Shown piece after piece: positions 46,501 to 53,904 of a DNA stretch of 64,000 nucleotides (its first letter is position 1; the number at the start of each line of letters is the position of its first letter). Both the position numbers and the translations under genes were made by a program. The notes below the pieces were generated by a model. It made no database searches and had not been told where the DNA came from. It saw only the letters and a list, made by a program, of their open reading frames with translations. This stretch comes from Ophioderma brevispina (lineage: Eukaryota > Echinodermata > Ophiuroidea > Amphilepidida > Ophiodermatidae): assembly GCA_023653785.1 (NCBI GenBank), contig JAMKCH010051564.1, positions 1 through 64,000 on the forward strand, in the 5' to 3' direction.

Positions 46501-47172
46501 GTACTGGATAAAACCTCATCTATAATCCGTAAACAAAATAATTCAAATTATTTATTATTTATTATTATTCAGGATTCCAGGTGGTGCAAAGAAATCTTGT
46601 ATTGTACAGTTGCGGGAAAAGATCCCGGATGTCTACACTATTATTTTGAATATTGTATCGCATTCGGACATTTTAACGAGAGCGCCATTATTGAAACACT
46701 ATATCGTTCGACAGTGGAATACAAACAATGTCAACGCAAGGTTTGGTTTGAGTCGTCGCTGATATTTAAATAATAATAATATATGGAATGCCTTTTTTCG
46801 TATATACAAGAATATATTGCACTCGCAAGAAAAATATGTACTCGTCTCGACTAGTACAATATTTTCTGCTAGTGGCCAATATTTCTTGTATCATACTCAA
46901 AGCCATTCAATATTAGATAATTGAATTGATCTATGCTATGGCCATAGTTGGAACCAACACATACAAAACTTATTTACAAGCCATTAAGTATATTGCCCTA
47001 TACTTATAGGTGGTTACAACCATTATTGCCCGAAACTGGGAAAGGAGGGTGCTTAGACGAACTGGAATGGGCACGGGTGCTCACTGTGCCCTGTAACCAG
47101 CGCACCGATTCTCGTATCCCTTGGATGCCAAGACAGGGGAAGCAAGAAGAGGCTAGTAATGTTTTTTTTTAA
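28384..47172 (+). CDS. SLC2A (GLUT)-like facilitative sugar transporter, multi-exon, several frameshifts
   Basis: About twelve plus-strand exons over 18.8 kb give, in order, the signature motifs of the sugar-porter branch of the major facilitator superfamily: GYNAG in TM1, LWSV in TM2, GRK after TM2, GRL in TM4, RGTIG after TM4, PETPRYL after TM6, KLRG, QQMAGI in TM7, GRKPL after TM8, PGSVPY in TM10 and LPETGKG after TM12. Family members carry hexoses or polyols through the plasma membrane by alternating access. Most joins are in phase. Five exons contain one-base shifts and two joins lack one base. TM12 itself was not found. Either a young pseudogene or a functional gene with residual sequence errors. 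Confidence 0.8.
28580..28695. repeat. (CTA)n-rich microsatellite
   Basis: Impure CTACTACTA/CACTACCA tract immediately after the candidate first exon. Confidence 0.8.
28696..29326. other. Transporter intron, nothing recognised
   Basis: AT-rich intronic sequence without repeat boundaries. Confidence 0.4.
29327..29450 (+). CDS. Transporter candidate TM1 exon, frameshifted, abutted by a transposon
   Basis: After a TTTATTTCAG acceptor the frame reads VAAPMAPSLQSCVTFAL. A one-base shift then gives SIHYGYNAGRLTAV, which matches the end of TM1 in GLUT proteins (FGYNxGxxN). A further stop follows. The exon runs up to a mariner-type MITE at 29451, so its 3' splice border is not visible. Identification rests on the GYNAG motif and on phase with 28384-28565. 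Confidence 0.45.
29451..30508. mobile_element. Mariner-type MITE, TA-flanked, ~45 b inverted ends
   Basis: Left end TACAGGGCTGTCCAAAAAAT and right end (complement of TACAGACTGTCCCAAAAT) share about 45 bases including ATACAATC. TA dinucleotides at both borders fit a mariner/Tc1 target duplication. At 1.06 kb without transposase it is non-autonomous. It sits at the edge of the transporter TM1 exon. Confidence 0.8.
30836..31145. mobile_element. Probable MITE with GGCCCCGTAGCCAGGA end
   Basis: Begins AGGCCCCGTAGCCAGGATTTT and ends CCCCCCCGGATCGGCCCTTG, imperfect inverted ends around a G/T-biased body with repeated GTGGACCTTTTT motifs. A related GGCCCGTAGCCAG end occurs alone at 49845-49857. Confidence 0.5.
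31473..31599 (+). CDS. Transporter exon, TM2 to conserved GRK
   Basis: The acceptor TTTAACAG precedes RRIGISDEIVGMLWSVCGS. One base then shifts the frame to GFRFGGAMGSQSGG and QIAKGLVG. This is the GLUT pattern LWS...GGxxGSxxxGxxA. The exon ends with GG before a GTGTGG donor, and the next exon supplies the G, giving the in-phase G-R-K-G join. The frameshift lies in GCGGAAGCCGG around 31541-31551. Confidence 0.75.
32225..33155. mobile_element. Mariner-type MITE, TA-flanked, with nested MITE
   Basis: Ends are TACAGGCTTTCCCAAAAATG and the complement TACAGGCTGTCCCAAAAAAT, continuing to GTTAACACTC for about 30 matching bases. TA borders are present. It belongs to the same type as the element at 29451-30508 but has a distinct inner sequence. 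A second MITE is nested at 32652-32848. Confidence 0.8.
32652..32848. mobile_element. Nested MITE, ends CAATACTCAAC
   Basis: Inverted ends CAAATCAATACTCAACCGGC and the complement of GTTGAGTATTGAATTC, with inner GGCGGG and GGTTCC blocks inverted too. About 197 bases, inside the 32225-33155 element. Related in style to the pair at 41879-42245. Confidence 0.65.
33296..33375. repeat. 24 b direct repeat
   Basis: ATTAATATTCATATCCTTTG recurs at about 33299 and 33350. Confidence 0.7.
34067..34191 (+). CDS. Transporter exon, TM3-TM4
   Basis: An uninterrupted exon: after ATATACAG it reads (G)RKGLLIQNTISVVSSL, then LGVTQLATSWELLLFGRLF and SGFGT, ending at a GTAGGC donor. GRK...LL at the start of TM3 and ELLLFGR in TM4 are the family signatures. 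The GR of TM4 is the conserved site next to the substrate path. Start phase joins exactly with 31473-31599. Confidence 0.85.
34790..34975. repeat. Fold-back region around TCGAAAAACCGGT
   Basis: TTTTTAAATCGAAAAACCGG and its complement AACCGGTTTTTTTTTTCGAT face each other across about 25 bases, with further ATCGAAAAAG / TCGATTTAAA elements outside. Probably a small palindromic MITE. Confidence 0.55.
35497..35609 (+). CDS. Transporter exon, TM4-TM5 loop and TM5, two frameshifts
   Basis: Read in the frame that extends the preceding exon it gives TAMTIVPLSFGE. A one-base shift then gives HHRGTIGSVNFFMLAV, and another shift gives GLLIGQ before a GTACGTG donor. RG(T/A)IG after TM4 and GxLxxQ in TM5 are strongly conserved in GLUTs. 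The junction with 34067-34191 lacks one base, as if a G had been lost from GGG. Three single-base faults in 115 bases, with all motifs intact, argue for very recent damage or sequencing indels. Confidence 0.7.
36627..36756 (+). CDS. Transporter exon, TM6 and PETPRYL loop
   Basis: Reads LMADALASGWRCLVCLCSLM then PFCPETPRYLAITKEADDEA and AN, ending at a GTAGTA donor. The W-R start of TM6 and P-E-T-P-R-Y-L are diagnostic (PESPRYL in most members). TM6 looks about seven residues shorter than in human GLUT1. Open throughout; phase agrees on both sides if the next acceptor is 38923. Confidence 0.85.
36880..37012. mobile_element. Small hairpin MITE
   Basis: ATGAGTGACTAATCTTT at the left and its complement AAAGATTAGTCACTCATT at the right enclose about 95 AT-rich bases. 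Confidence 0.6.
37781..38226. repeat. Near-identical direct repeat A, copy 1
   Basis: Same sequence as 38459-38902 (start TCAAGCACTTTCATGAATTA, end AACGTTAACGGTTAA) with nearly all differences in a ~60 b patch. Intronic, between the TM6 and TM7 exons. Confidence 0.9.
38439..38458. other. Run of exactly 20 A before repeat A copy 2
   Basis: Twenty consecutive A bases directly before the second copy of repeat A. A second run of exactly 20 A occurs at 39967-39986 in the same relation to repeat B. Confidence 0.9.
38459..38902. repeat. Near-identical direct repeat A, copy 2
   Basis: Second copy of repeat A. It continues directly into the transporter exon at 38924, whereas copy 1 continues into 215 bases found nowhere else in the window. 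Confidence 0.9.
38924..39124 (+). CDS. Transporter exon, KLRG linker and TM7
   Basis: With the acceptor TTATTTGAAAG the exon reads VLQKLRGKNADIKAEMAEIK, then after a one-base shift in a GAGAGAGAG tract it reads GIDGFVNTICCRAPGWKTP and VYMALVLLITQQMAGITA, ending at an ideal GTAAGT donor. LRG...E..EI is the usual intracellular helix segment, and QQxxGI in TM7 is a core sugar-binding motif (QQLSGINA). The shift lies in a simple repeat, typical of slippage or sequencing error. Confidence 0.85.
39281..39966. repeat. Near-identical direct repeat B, copy 1 (with MITE)
   Basis: Same sequence as 39987-40471, except that it contains the MITE at 39620-39816 and a 12 b segment missing from copy 2. It ends inside the shared sequence, at AGCGAAAATAAGCGTG, directly before the 20-A run. 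Confidence 0.9.
39620..39816. mobile_element. 197 b MITE with CAGAGCTGCCAAC ends and TTAATG duplication
   Basis: Perfect 13 b inverted ends CAGAGCTGCCAAC / GTTGGCAGCTCTG, with AATCAGGGAGG motifs repeated inside. TTAATG flanks both sides (39614-39619, 39817-39822). Repeat B copy 2 has the empty site with a single TTAATG (about 40312-40317), which fixes the insertion borders. No coding capacity. Confidence 0.9.
39967..39986. other. Run of exactly 20 A before repeat B copy 2
   Basis: See 38439-38458; identical length and the same position relative to a duplicated segment. Confidence 0.9.
39987..40471. repeat. Near-identical direct repeat B, copy 2 (MITE absent)
   Basis: Second copy of repeat B, with the MITE empty site. 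It continues past the point where copy 1 stops, reading AGCGGTGTAAGG. Confidence 0.9.
40930..41040 (+). CDS. Transporter exon, TM7 end to TM8
   Basis: With the acceptor ATACTAAAG the exon reads FTFNALETWRDAAINEET then IFYTIIASDVLIILSATLP and ends at a GTAAGT donor. It corresponds to the NAIFYYS..IF..AG segment and TM8 in GLUTs. The frame stays open into the upstream intron, but the family alignment favours this acceptor. Phase 0 on both sides. Confidence 0.7.
41270..41380 (+). CDS. Transporter exon, GRKPL loop and TM9
   Basis: After TTCTTCCAAG it reads IFISDYCGRKPLVIYGYCFC and VFFLAALTLCLSLQAKM, ending at GTGAGT. D/E-x-x-GRRxLL is the conserved loop between TM8 and TM9 (second copy of the GRK motif). 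Open and in phase 0 at both ends. Confidence 0.85.
41879..42029. mobile_element. MITE, GGCTTCAA...TTGAAGCCGCC type, copy 1
   Basis: Inverted ends GTGGCTTCAAACCCAACCAA and the complement of CGGTTGAGTCTTGAAGCCGC enclose CCGGTTC-rich sequence. A second copy follows 62 bases later. Confidence 0.7.
42092..42245. mobile_element. MITE, GGCTTCAA...TTGAAACCGCC type, copy 2
   Basis: Same element as 41879-42029 with about 15-20% differences by eye, in the same orientation. Confidence 0.7.
42250..44520. other. Transporter intron, nothing recognised
   Basis: AT-rich intronic DNA; short frames only. Confidence 0.4.
44533..44605 (+). tRNA. tRNA-Thr(TGT)-like pseudogene or SINE head
   Basis: GGCACTCGTCTTGTAATCC matches an anticodon arm with TGT in the loop, preceded by a D-arm-like TCGTCTATAGGC and followed by GGTCGAGGGTTCGATTAC, a good B box/T-arm. 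The acceptor stem does not pair well, so this is likely a tRNA pseudogene or a tRNA-derived repeat head. Confidence 0.45.
44875..44943 (+). CDS. Transporter exon, TM10 start
   Basis: After TTATCACAG it reads DSDWQIWGSLPKNMVLLSHF then LSP, ending before GTAAGA. It aligns with the W...Y/I...F segment before the GPGPIPW motif. Joining to 45702 would give LSPGSVPYVVVPR, but one G is missing from the junction as sequenced. Confidence 0.65.
45590..45656. repeat. (CAT/ACC)n microsatellite
   Basis: CATCATCATCATCATT followed by ACCACCACCAACAACACC. Confidence 0.8.
45702..45828 (+). CDS. Transporter exon, TM10-TM11, one frameshift
   Basis: After TTTTCCAG the frame reads GSVPYVVVPRKLTQEPGGN and, after a shift near AATATTTGTCG, it reads SNQLFWFTSLIMAYLYPAI. 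These match GPG(P/S)IPW..x.E.F and NWLxxF in GLUTs. The end is placed at ATA before GTGGTA; GTAGTG three bases later is an alternative. Downstream TM12 was not recognised. Confidence 0.7.
46007..46199. mobile_element. ~190 b MITE, ends AACTCCCTGAGGTCT
   Basis: AACTCCCTGAGGTCT at 46007-46021 and its exact complement at 46185-46199; inner GATTGGCC / ACCAATAAA parts are also inverted. It lies directly at the 3' end of the relaxin-like ORF and supplies its stop codon. Confidence 0.75.
46198..46404 (-). CDS. Candidate relaxin/insulin-superfamily B-chain ORF, truncated
   Basis: A minus-strand ORF of 68 codons. Residues 1-18 (MLPFLNIMFFLFLLGILI) form an ideal signal peptide. An acidic Asp/Glu/Tyr stretch follows, then CGRQWAVRAVIRC near the C-terminus. 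The C-G-R start, the 11-residue spacing to the second Cys and R-A-V-I are shared with relaxin-type B chains (CGREFIRAVIFTC in relaxin-3), though the second Arg is displaced by one. Reading ends four residues later at a stop inside an adjoining MITE. No C-peptide, A-chain (CC...C...C) or splice donor was found downstream. It could be a broken hormone gene or chance. Confidence 0.35.
   Translation of the reverse strand: MLPFLNIMFFLFLLGILIHKNNQWNDDNYEDYGLYMFQEDPLEKVKCIINICGRQWAVRAVIRCFLKN
46571..46773 (+). CDS. Unassigned Cys-rich exon-like frame
   Basis: After a TTATTATTCAG acceptor the plus strand is open for 67 codons to TAA: DSRWCKEILYCTVAGKDPGC then LHYYFEYCIAFGHFNE and a CQRK end. Five cysteines in about 50 residues suggest an extracellular fold. 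It lies between the TM11 and terminal transporter exons but does not match GLUT sequence. It may be a separate gene or an alternative terminal exon. Confidence 0.35.
47010..47172 (+). CDS. Transporter terminal exon, LPETGKG motif and C-tail
   Basis: After TACTTATAG the frame reads WLQPLLPETGKGGCLDELEW and continues as a hydrophilic tail to TAA. (V/L)PETKG(K/R)...(E/D)E(I/L) directly after TM12 is the most diagnostic C-terminal motif of sugar porters; here K is replaced by G. The tail includes a Cys/Arg-rich stretch. TM12 should be in a separate upstream exon that I could not place. Confidence 0.7.
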
Positions 47173-47394
47173 AGCACCTGAGCTGACACAGTCGCCCCAA
47201 ATTGGTCCAGAGTTGTGTAGTGTTAGGGGGGTAGATGCATTTGTAACAGTAACAATCGCGTTGTAGAAGTTATCCTCTATGACACTATGGAAAATATTAT
47301 TTAAGACTAGGCGGCTCCCGGGTTTCGCGATCACCTGGGTTTTGCGATCATCTGGGTTCGCGATCACCTGGCATGAATGACCCTCAGGTTTCAC

Positions 47395-48325
47395 ATTGCG
47401 TTTGACATGGAAATGACCCCTGATGACCTTGTTGTGACTTAACATTTTTGGCATCAGCAATCGCCCCCGCCCACCAAGTTTTGTCTGGATACACCAAAGT
47501 TTACCCAATTGACCTCCTTTGACCATGAATGACTCCTGATGACCTTGTTGTTTGTGACCTTTAAGATTGTTGGCATCAACAATCGACCCCACCCTCCAAG
47601 TTTCATGTGCATACACCAACATTTAGTTTTTCTCCATTTGACCTTCTTTAACCTTGAGACTCCAAATTACCTTGTCGTGCCTTTAAAATTATCGGCATCA
47701 ACAATCGACCCCGCCCACCAAGTTTTGTCTGGATACACCAAAGTTTACACCCTTTTGACCTCCTTGACCTGAATGACCCCCTAATTACCTTTTCATGACC
47801 TTTAAAATTTTTGGCGTAAAAAATCGACCCCCTCCAAGTTTCATGTCCATACACCAAGATTTACCCCATTTGACTTGAAGACCCCTGATGACCTTGATTC
47901 CACTAACCAATACACCTCTTTCTTCGGAGAGTCAAGGGGCACCCACCCACCAGTTTAGGAACGTGAGACGTCGGTTCGAGAAATCAAACGTTTAAACCTC
48001 ATTTGACCTTGAAGACCACTAAAAAAAAAAATTTGACTCGAATGACCCCTAATGACCTTTTTTCCTTTTCTGACCTTCAAAATTTTCGGCATCCAAAATC
48101 GACCCACCTCCAAGTTCATGTCCAACACCAATCAATGTTACCCCATTTGAAGACCTTTTTTGACCTGAATTACCTCTCGGTGACCTTTGATCCACTAATC
48201 AATACAAACTCAGTCTTACGGTCAAGGGGCACCCACACACCAGTTTTCAGGACTGTGCGACCCTCAGTCTCCGCGAAAATAGACACGGTCAGACAGACAG
48301 ATACACTTACAGACCACCGTATTAT
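47395..48325. repeat. Minisatellite, ~120 b unit x about 7
   Basis: Units begin near 47405, 47525, 47645, 47765, 47885, 48005 and 48130. Each contains TGAATGACCCCTGATGACCT, GGCATCAACAATCGACCCC, CCAAGTTTTGTCTGGATACA and TTGACCTCCTTTGACC. Units 5-7 are increasingly degraded. The block ends AGACAGACAGATACACTTAC followed by ACCACCGTATTATTATATAG. The long minus frame at 47053-47622 follows the repeat and is not a gene. Confidence 0.85.
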
Positions 48326-48479
48326 TATATAGATGTTTGTAAACTCTGCACTCTAGCGTATGTGCATCGAACATACGTTCATATGTTGCAACAATCGGCT
48401 TTCAAGGCAATGTTGATTTTGATTTCCAACCTAAATCTGTTTTTTGGCCAACATAACCAATCTGCTATCACTGGTGCGC

Positions 48480-48746
48480 CCACAGGCGGAGTGCCCATCC
48501 TCTGTCTTTGGCGTTTGGGCCAGACGCCCTCATATAATGTTGCTGTGGGGGGTTCGCCACTCCTCCCGCACAGCGAGTCTGTTTTGTATTCCCCAGAATA
48601 TACCGTACCCATTTATACTACCTGGTGGAGAGAGGAAAGTGAGGTAAGTGTCTTTCCCAGTGACACAAACATTGGCGACAGCGGGGATCGAACCCACATC
48701 CTTATGCTTATGCGTGAGTGCTGAACCTGCACCACATGTGCCCAAA
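48480..48746 (-). mobile_element. tRNA-derived SINE
   Basis: On the minus strand it begins GGGCACATGTGGTGCAGGTT (A-box region), then GTGGGTTCGATCCCCGC (B box), then a non-tRNA body with TGGGAAAGACACTTACCTCA and CCACCAGGTAGTATAAATGG. This body core (GGGAAAGGCACTTTAC...CCAGGTGTATAAATGGGTAC) is widespread in invertebrate SINEs. Pol III-transcribed in life, non-autonomous. Confidence 0.75.
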
Positions 48747-48749
48747 ATA

Positions 48750-50105
48750 AGTAATAAACTTACTTGGTAATTAACAAATTTAAAAAATATACTAGTACGG
48801 TCACGTATTTGACATGGTGGTTACGTGGTGTGACCATATCTACTTATACACAAGAATTGGGTGACCATTGTTTTTATGGAACAAAAAGAAGTTGCAATAA
48901 ATCTTTCGTATGTCCATATCCTAAACTATTTTAAACACTTCAATTACAATGTCACCAGTAAAAACCTGCAAAGAGCAATGCTGCTCCTAGTATTCAGATT
49001 TCCTGTGTCGAAATAGTGCAAGTCTGCTGCAATTTGGCAACTTCACCCCAAACTTAAAAAGGCACAGGGAAATCAGGTTTAAACCAAGTCTTATCAAAAT
49101 AATTGTTGTTTTCTTGCTTGAAAGTGATCATATTCATATTTTAACTGCTACTTTCTTCAATATGACCAGGAAGAACGGGAAAATCTGTCTTCAATACAAC
49201 AAAATGGTGAGTGCTGGTCATGTGTGTGACAGTAATTAGTACATTAGAAAGATAAACCATTCATATTGTGTAAGGGAAGGTACACACAAGATGGAGTTTG
49301 ACATGAAATATGAATATTACAGAAACACTGGTTTTAGTAATAAAAACTTCTGTCTTTTTGGTCACGCGTGTGACATACCAAAGTCAATTAAAATTCTTTG
49401 TTAATTACTTGCCATTTCTGTAAATTTTCAAAACATAAGTTTAAAAATTGGAAGTCCCACAATACTTTCGGCAATACTTCAAACAAAATAAATAGCTATT
49501 CAATATAAAACTAAAGAAGCAAAATGGTACATATTCACTTTTTACCCCCCCCCCCCCCCAATACTAAGCACGTTCATTTATGCAAATGAGGGTGTTGAGT
49601 TGAGGGAACTTGGAAGGATGGTTAACACGTAATAATGTAAAGAGATTTGCGATACCATCACAAAAAAGGAAATCGTATAGTGTGCATGAAACTTCATGAA
49701 CATAATCATGCTATTTCATTGGCTGATTCCTATTACGCGAGCTATTTCCATAGGGAAGTAGATTGAACTGGTCACTACAACCCTGTCCCCAGAGTCACAG
49801 TAAGGTGTAATAAAACAAATCTTCGGGTCGAGGGTAGGCCCGTAGCCAGTACCAAGGGGAAAAAAGTGTTCCCTACTTTACACGTTATAAACCATGTAAG
49901 TATTTGTATAATTGTATTTGCTCTCAAATCAATGAAAATGGAAGTTGTTGACGTGCCTTCATATGCGCGATATACAAAATAGGAAAATGTATTTGTGAAA
50001 ACGTGTATAAAAATTAGACAAATTGAATTTTGGCTTGCTTAATTTGTGTGTCCAAAGGGGGTATTCGTAGCCTTATTCATTATGGTAACACTGAAAACCA
50101 AAAAT
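48750..50105. other. Intergenic, C-run and partial MITE end
   Basis: A C-run at 49545-49559 and an isolated GGCCCGTAGCCAG MITE-type end at 49845-49857. Otherwise nothing recognised. Confidence 0.4.
49170..49208 (+). CDS. Possible small exon
   Basis: CAATATGACCAG acceptor, EERENLSSIQQN, then a GTGAGT donor. Too short to assign; it could extend the transporter C-tail. Very tentative. Confidence 0.2.
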
Positions 50106-50109
50106 CGCT

Positions 50110-51430
50110 TGCTTACTAATTTGAAACTAGTACAATTGATGTCGAACTAATAATTAGTTCTTCAGGCCCGGTTAATAATTTATCGATGGTAGTAGCAGAT
50201 GAACAAGTTTGCTGAACTAGCTTATGGTTAATAGGAAATTCGTTAGGAGGTTCCTACAAATTGTCCTACCGTATTAGAGGGGCTTCTACTAGTTTATAAA
50301 CTAGTAAAATGATGTCGATTTTTACTACTTTTGTTAATAGGGCAGTTTCTACTACTTTCACTGAATAGTAGGGCAATTTGTAGGGATATTTGGTAGGGCT
50401 GTTTGTACTAGTTTGCCACATGCTCTGAAAGGTGGGTTATAGTAAAAATTTATGATATTGGCAGTTTACCTAGTTGCTATAATTGTGACATTCAACATGT
50501 TTATTGTGAGTTATAGAGAGCATGGCAATTATGGATTCTGGAACTTGAGTCACATTGACGTGCATGATGATCCCCGGGATGATCCGTGTCCACCAGTCTA
50601 CTAAGGTATGGCTACGAGCCTGTTCACAACCCCGGGATAGAAACTCAACTGGGGAGACATGATAGCAAGGGGTCTTAAATGACATGCCCATGAATAGGCC
50701 TATACACTACACCCAACAGGGTGGAATCACAGACCCTAGGGTTTTTGGTGGAATGGTTACTAAGGCTGGTTATCCATGCAGAATCGCCTATACCAGATGT
50801 TTCAGAGTTACAATCTTTTGCTTTTCCATACAGCATGTACGGTAAGCTTACTCATGCCTGCGACTCGTACACTACTGTGACTATAAACTCACATGAGCGT
50901 ACACTGAACGGCAATGTACTCATGTTCCAGAATCCATTCGTCATGACGACCGTCATGCTATCTTAATCACATTGAAACCTGTAAATGTATACAAACAGTA
51001 CTGCACCATGTAAACTGCTAATTATAACTTAGTCTTATTTAAGAACCTTTAAGACATTTTTCAGAGCTTTGTTGAGCCACGCGCTGACGTGCGTGCTTCA
51101 AGACACGGGCAACGGGGCAACCACACAGTGGCGGGAAATGTTGGCGTCAAAAAAAACTAGTAGTTAAAAGTAGAAGGGAGAAGACAATGGTCTGACCGTA
51201 CTAATTCGTAGACCACATAGTTGGTTCAATTTGTAGAACGTCCGGAACTAGTTTTGCGAATTAAATTAGTAAGATCACTTCAAACTGAGTAGTAGGCTCG
51301 TTTCTAATAGTCTTTTAATTGTACAGCGCCTTCTAAGCAGTACTGCCCCGCGGTCAAAAATTCTAGTTCAGTCAAAAAATCGAGTTCAGTTGACTGAACT
51401 AACGAGTCTACTAATTGAAATTAGTTCAAA
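50110..51430. mobile_element. Diverged fold-back element, ~1.3 kb
   Basis: Both ends are rich in ACTAGT/AACTAAT motifs in opposite orientation (TTACTAATTTGAAACTAGTA left, AATTGAAATTAGTTC right). Closer in, 50515-50570 and 50905-50960 form a clearer inverted pair: ATGGATTCTGGAACTTGAG and the complement of CTCATGTTCCAGAATCCAT. Borders are approximate. Confidence 0.5.
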
Positions 51431-52699
51431 ATAAACATAACGAGTTTGTCTCTGTGTACCTACGAATGTATGAGTACAATATGACGCGTATTACGCTCCT
51501 GATCTGTACAATAATGTGTGGTTGCTTTAGAATAAAGCTAAGTGCTAAGTGGATTTTTCTAAGGCTAACGGACATATTTGATTCTCAGAAGATTATATGT
51601 AGTTCGACAAGGATAACGTATAGTGTAATGTGAATGGTAAATATGAAGCAGTTCTGCAATGTAGCCCGGAGCTTCATCATGAAGAGCTTGAAACACAAGG
51701 GGTTAGAGTTGAATTGAAGACGCTGGGAGGAATCTGAAGCCAGTGAAACTAAGTAATGGGAGAATATATGTGTTCATCTTATAAAGTAGGCGTGATGCTT
51801 TATTAGCTTTTATTCTGCAGCGTTTGCAGACGATTTCAGCTTCCTGGTCAGTGTAAGCCATGAGCAGGGAATTGGAAGTAGATTTAAGTCGAGACAGTAA
51901 CTAATGCTCTGGTGCAAGTCTTTGTCAATTCTCAGTTTCTCACATTAGTAACGTGATCAGTCATATTCCTTAAATTGGCAAATGTCACACCAAGATTTCT
52001 CCCAGAAGAATCCGATGGTGGATCCTGATCCAAGATCAGGGATAATGCCCACTGTATTTTTCTTAAATCCTTTCAAAACACTGGAAAATTCAATGTTGCG
52101 TAGAGAATTAGCTCCGTTATAAAGAGTAGAATACCTTATGTTGTTCATCAATAGTCAAATCGTTAGAAATACTGAATTATATAAGTCAATGTTACAAATT
52201 TACACACACTTAAATAATTCAATCGAGAGGGATTGTGCCTTGACGGGAACAACCGGTGAAAAGATTGAAAACTTCAAGCTAAAAAAGATTGAATTTCACT
52301 TTGCCCGAGTACAATTCACTCTGTTACAGTTTGAATTGTACTTGATACGGAGGAAAAAGAGTTGATTCTCACTCTTGTAGATTGACTAGTCATTCTTTTC
52401 GATGGACTCCAAGCGTCACTCCAAGAGGATTGACTTTTTTCAATCTTTTAAATTTAGAGAGTATGTAACATAAATTCCTTATTACACTTGTGTTACGACC
52501 GTTCGTAGATTCAAAGGTCAAAGTTGAACCTTGTGCACAAGTGATCTGAAATTTATAAAAAAGATTTAATATGATTTTATTACAATATATTAAAGTCCCC
52601 GATATGCACTGATTATGTCCACAATGAAAGAAGCTTTTGCAGTTCAATGATGATAAGTATGTTCTCACAGTGAGGCTCCAAAATGACAGCATGGCAGTT

Positions 52700-53078
52700 T
52701 CTTATAATAATAATAATAGAGCAAGATTTATATAGCGTCCTGGGGGGGGGGGGTATGCCTATTGGCCTCTAAGCGCTTTCACAAATGGCCCTCTGATCAC
52801 TGTGGTCCCAACATACCGTAAACCGTTTCGCATTCATAATGGATCGCAGATCAGGATCAGGCGCTTTCCCTTATCGCAAACATACATTGAGATAACCATC
52901 GCATCCGGGACCAGCTTCCCAAAACGGCATTGGTAAGTCGGGACAAACCAAGCGTTATTCTTGTCCAGGGAAATTACGATACCCGAATCTCACAGGGCTC
53001 GAACTCACGCATATACGCATGGATAAGCACAATACACTGGAGTCGAGCGCCTATTGATTGAGCTATCTTGGTATATCA
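52700..53078 (-). mobile_element. tRNA-derived SINE, second type
   Basis: On the minus strand: CCAAGATAGCTCAATCAATA (A-box region), then GTGAGTTCGAGCCCTGTG (B box), then a body with TTCCCTGGACAAGAATAACG and, at its far end, AGCGCTTAGAGGCC and TATATAAATC. The head is tRNA-like and the B box intact. A G-run and (TAA)n lie at the tail (52705-52751). Confidence 0.65.
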
Positions 53079-53904
53079 CTTCTCCGTGCTACGTCTTTTT
53101 TGTTATCTATGTTTTCTCTCTTTCCCGGGCGTTATCTACTACGAATCGGGTTCGAGAAGGCTAAAACCGGGGTGTTTATTTTTAATAACAGCTCTAGAGC
53201 TGTGATTTTTAATAACATGCATCACTCGGAAGTCGGGGTCACAACTGAACACACAGGTCACGGTAATGGTTCTAGAAATACAATGTCCTGACAATAATAT
53301 ATCAGCGGCGCGATCTGTATAGATACAAATGCTATTTCCTATGGTGTCAAACTATGCAACCTATTTATGTAGAAACTGAGCGGTATACTACCTGTAAATA
53401 AACTTTAAAAAATTGATTGCTTCTTTACATCAACATTTTCTCATAATGGACATGACACATTATTATGTTTACAACAGCAATAGATGATATAATTCAGATA
53501 TTTGATTTTCATACTGTCTTTAAAATGTGTATGCAGAGAACTATCAATCCTTTAGGGTAATTGCAAAAAGACAAAATTAAAACATAAACAAAACCTACTC
53601 ATGTACATTAAGATTTGACAAAACACTGGGGTTAAAATATAGAGGGTCCCCCCCCCCCAAAAAAAAGAACAGTACTAAGTCAGGCTTTTTTCACCTCTTG
53701 GGATAAGCTTTGCAGAAGCTCCCCATCCGGCGCCTCGTCGTCGTTTCCATTTGAAATGAAATGCTGCTTCCACAATGGTCGACATCACACATACACATAA
53801 AGATAACGTACATATTTAGGAAATAACTATAGGGGCAGTGACGGTCACCTCAAGATTGGTTTATTTTGTTTTCTTCATCTTTCAACCTAGTGCAATTGCA
53901 CGCA

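Noticed and set aside
47053..47622. 189-codon minus ORF
   Set aside because: It overlaps the transporter terminal exon antisense and runs into the 120 b minisatellite, whose periodicity explains the repeated peptide.
47395..48325. CRISPR-like array
   Set aside because: Regular spacing is of whole ~120 b units without conserved short repeats and unique spacers; the genome is eukaryotic.
48362..48724. 120-codon plus ORF
   Set aside because: Antisense of the tRNA-derived SINE.
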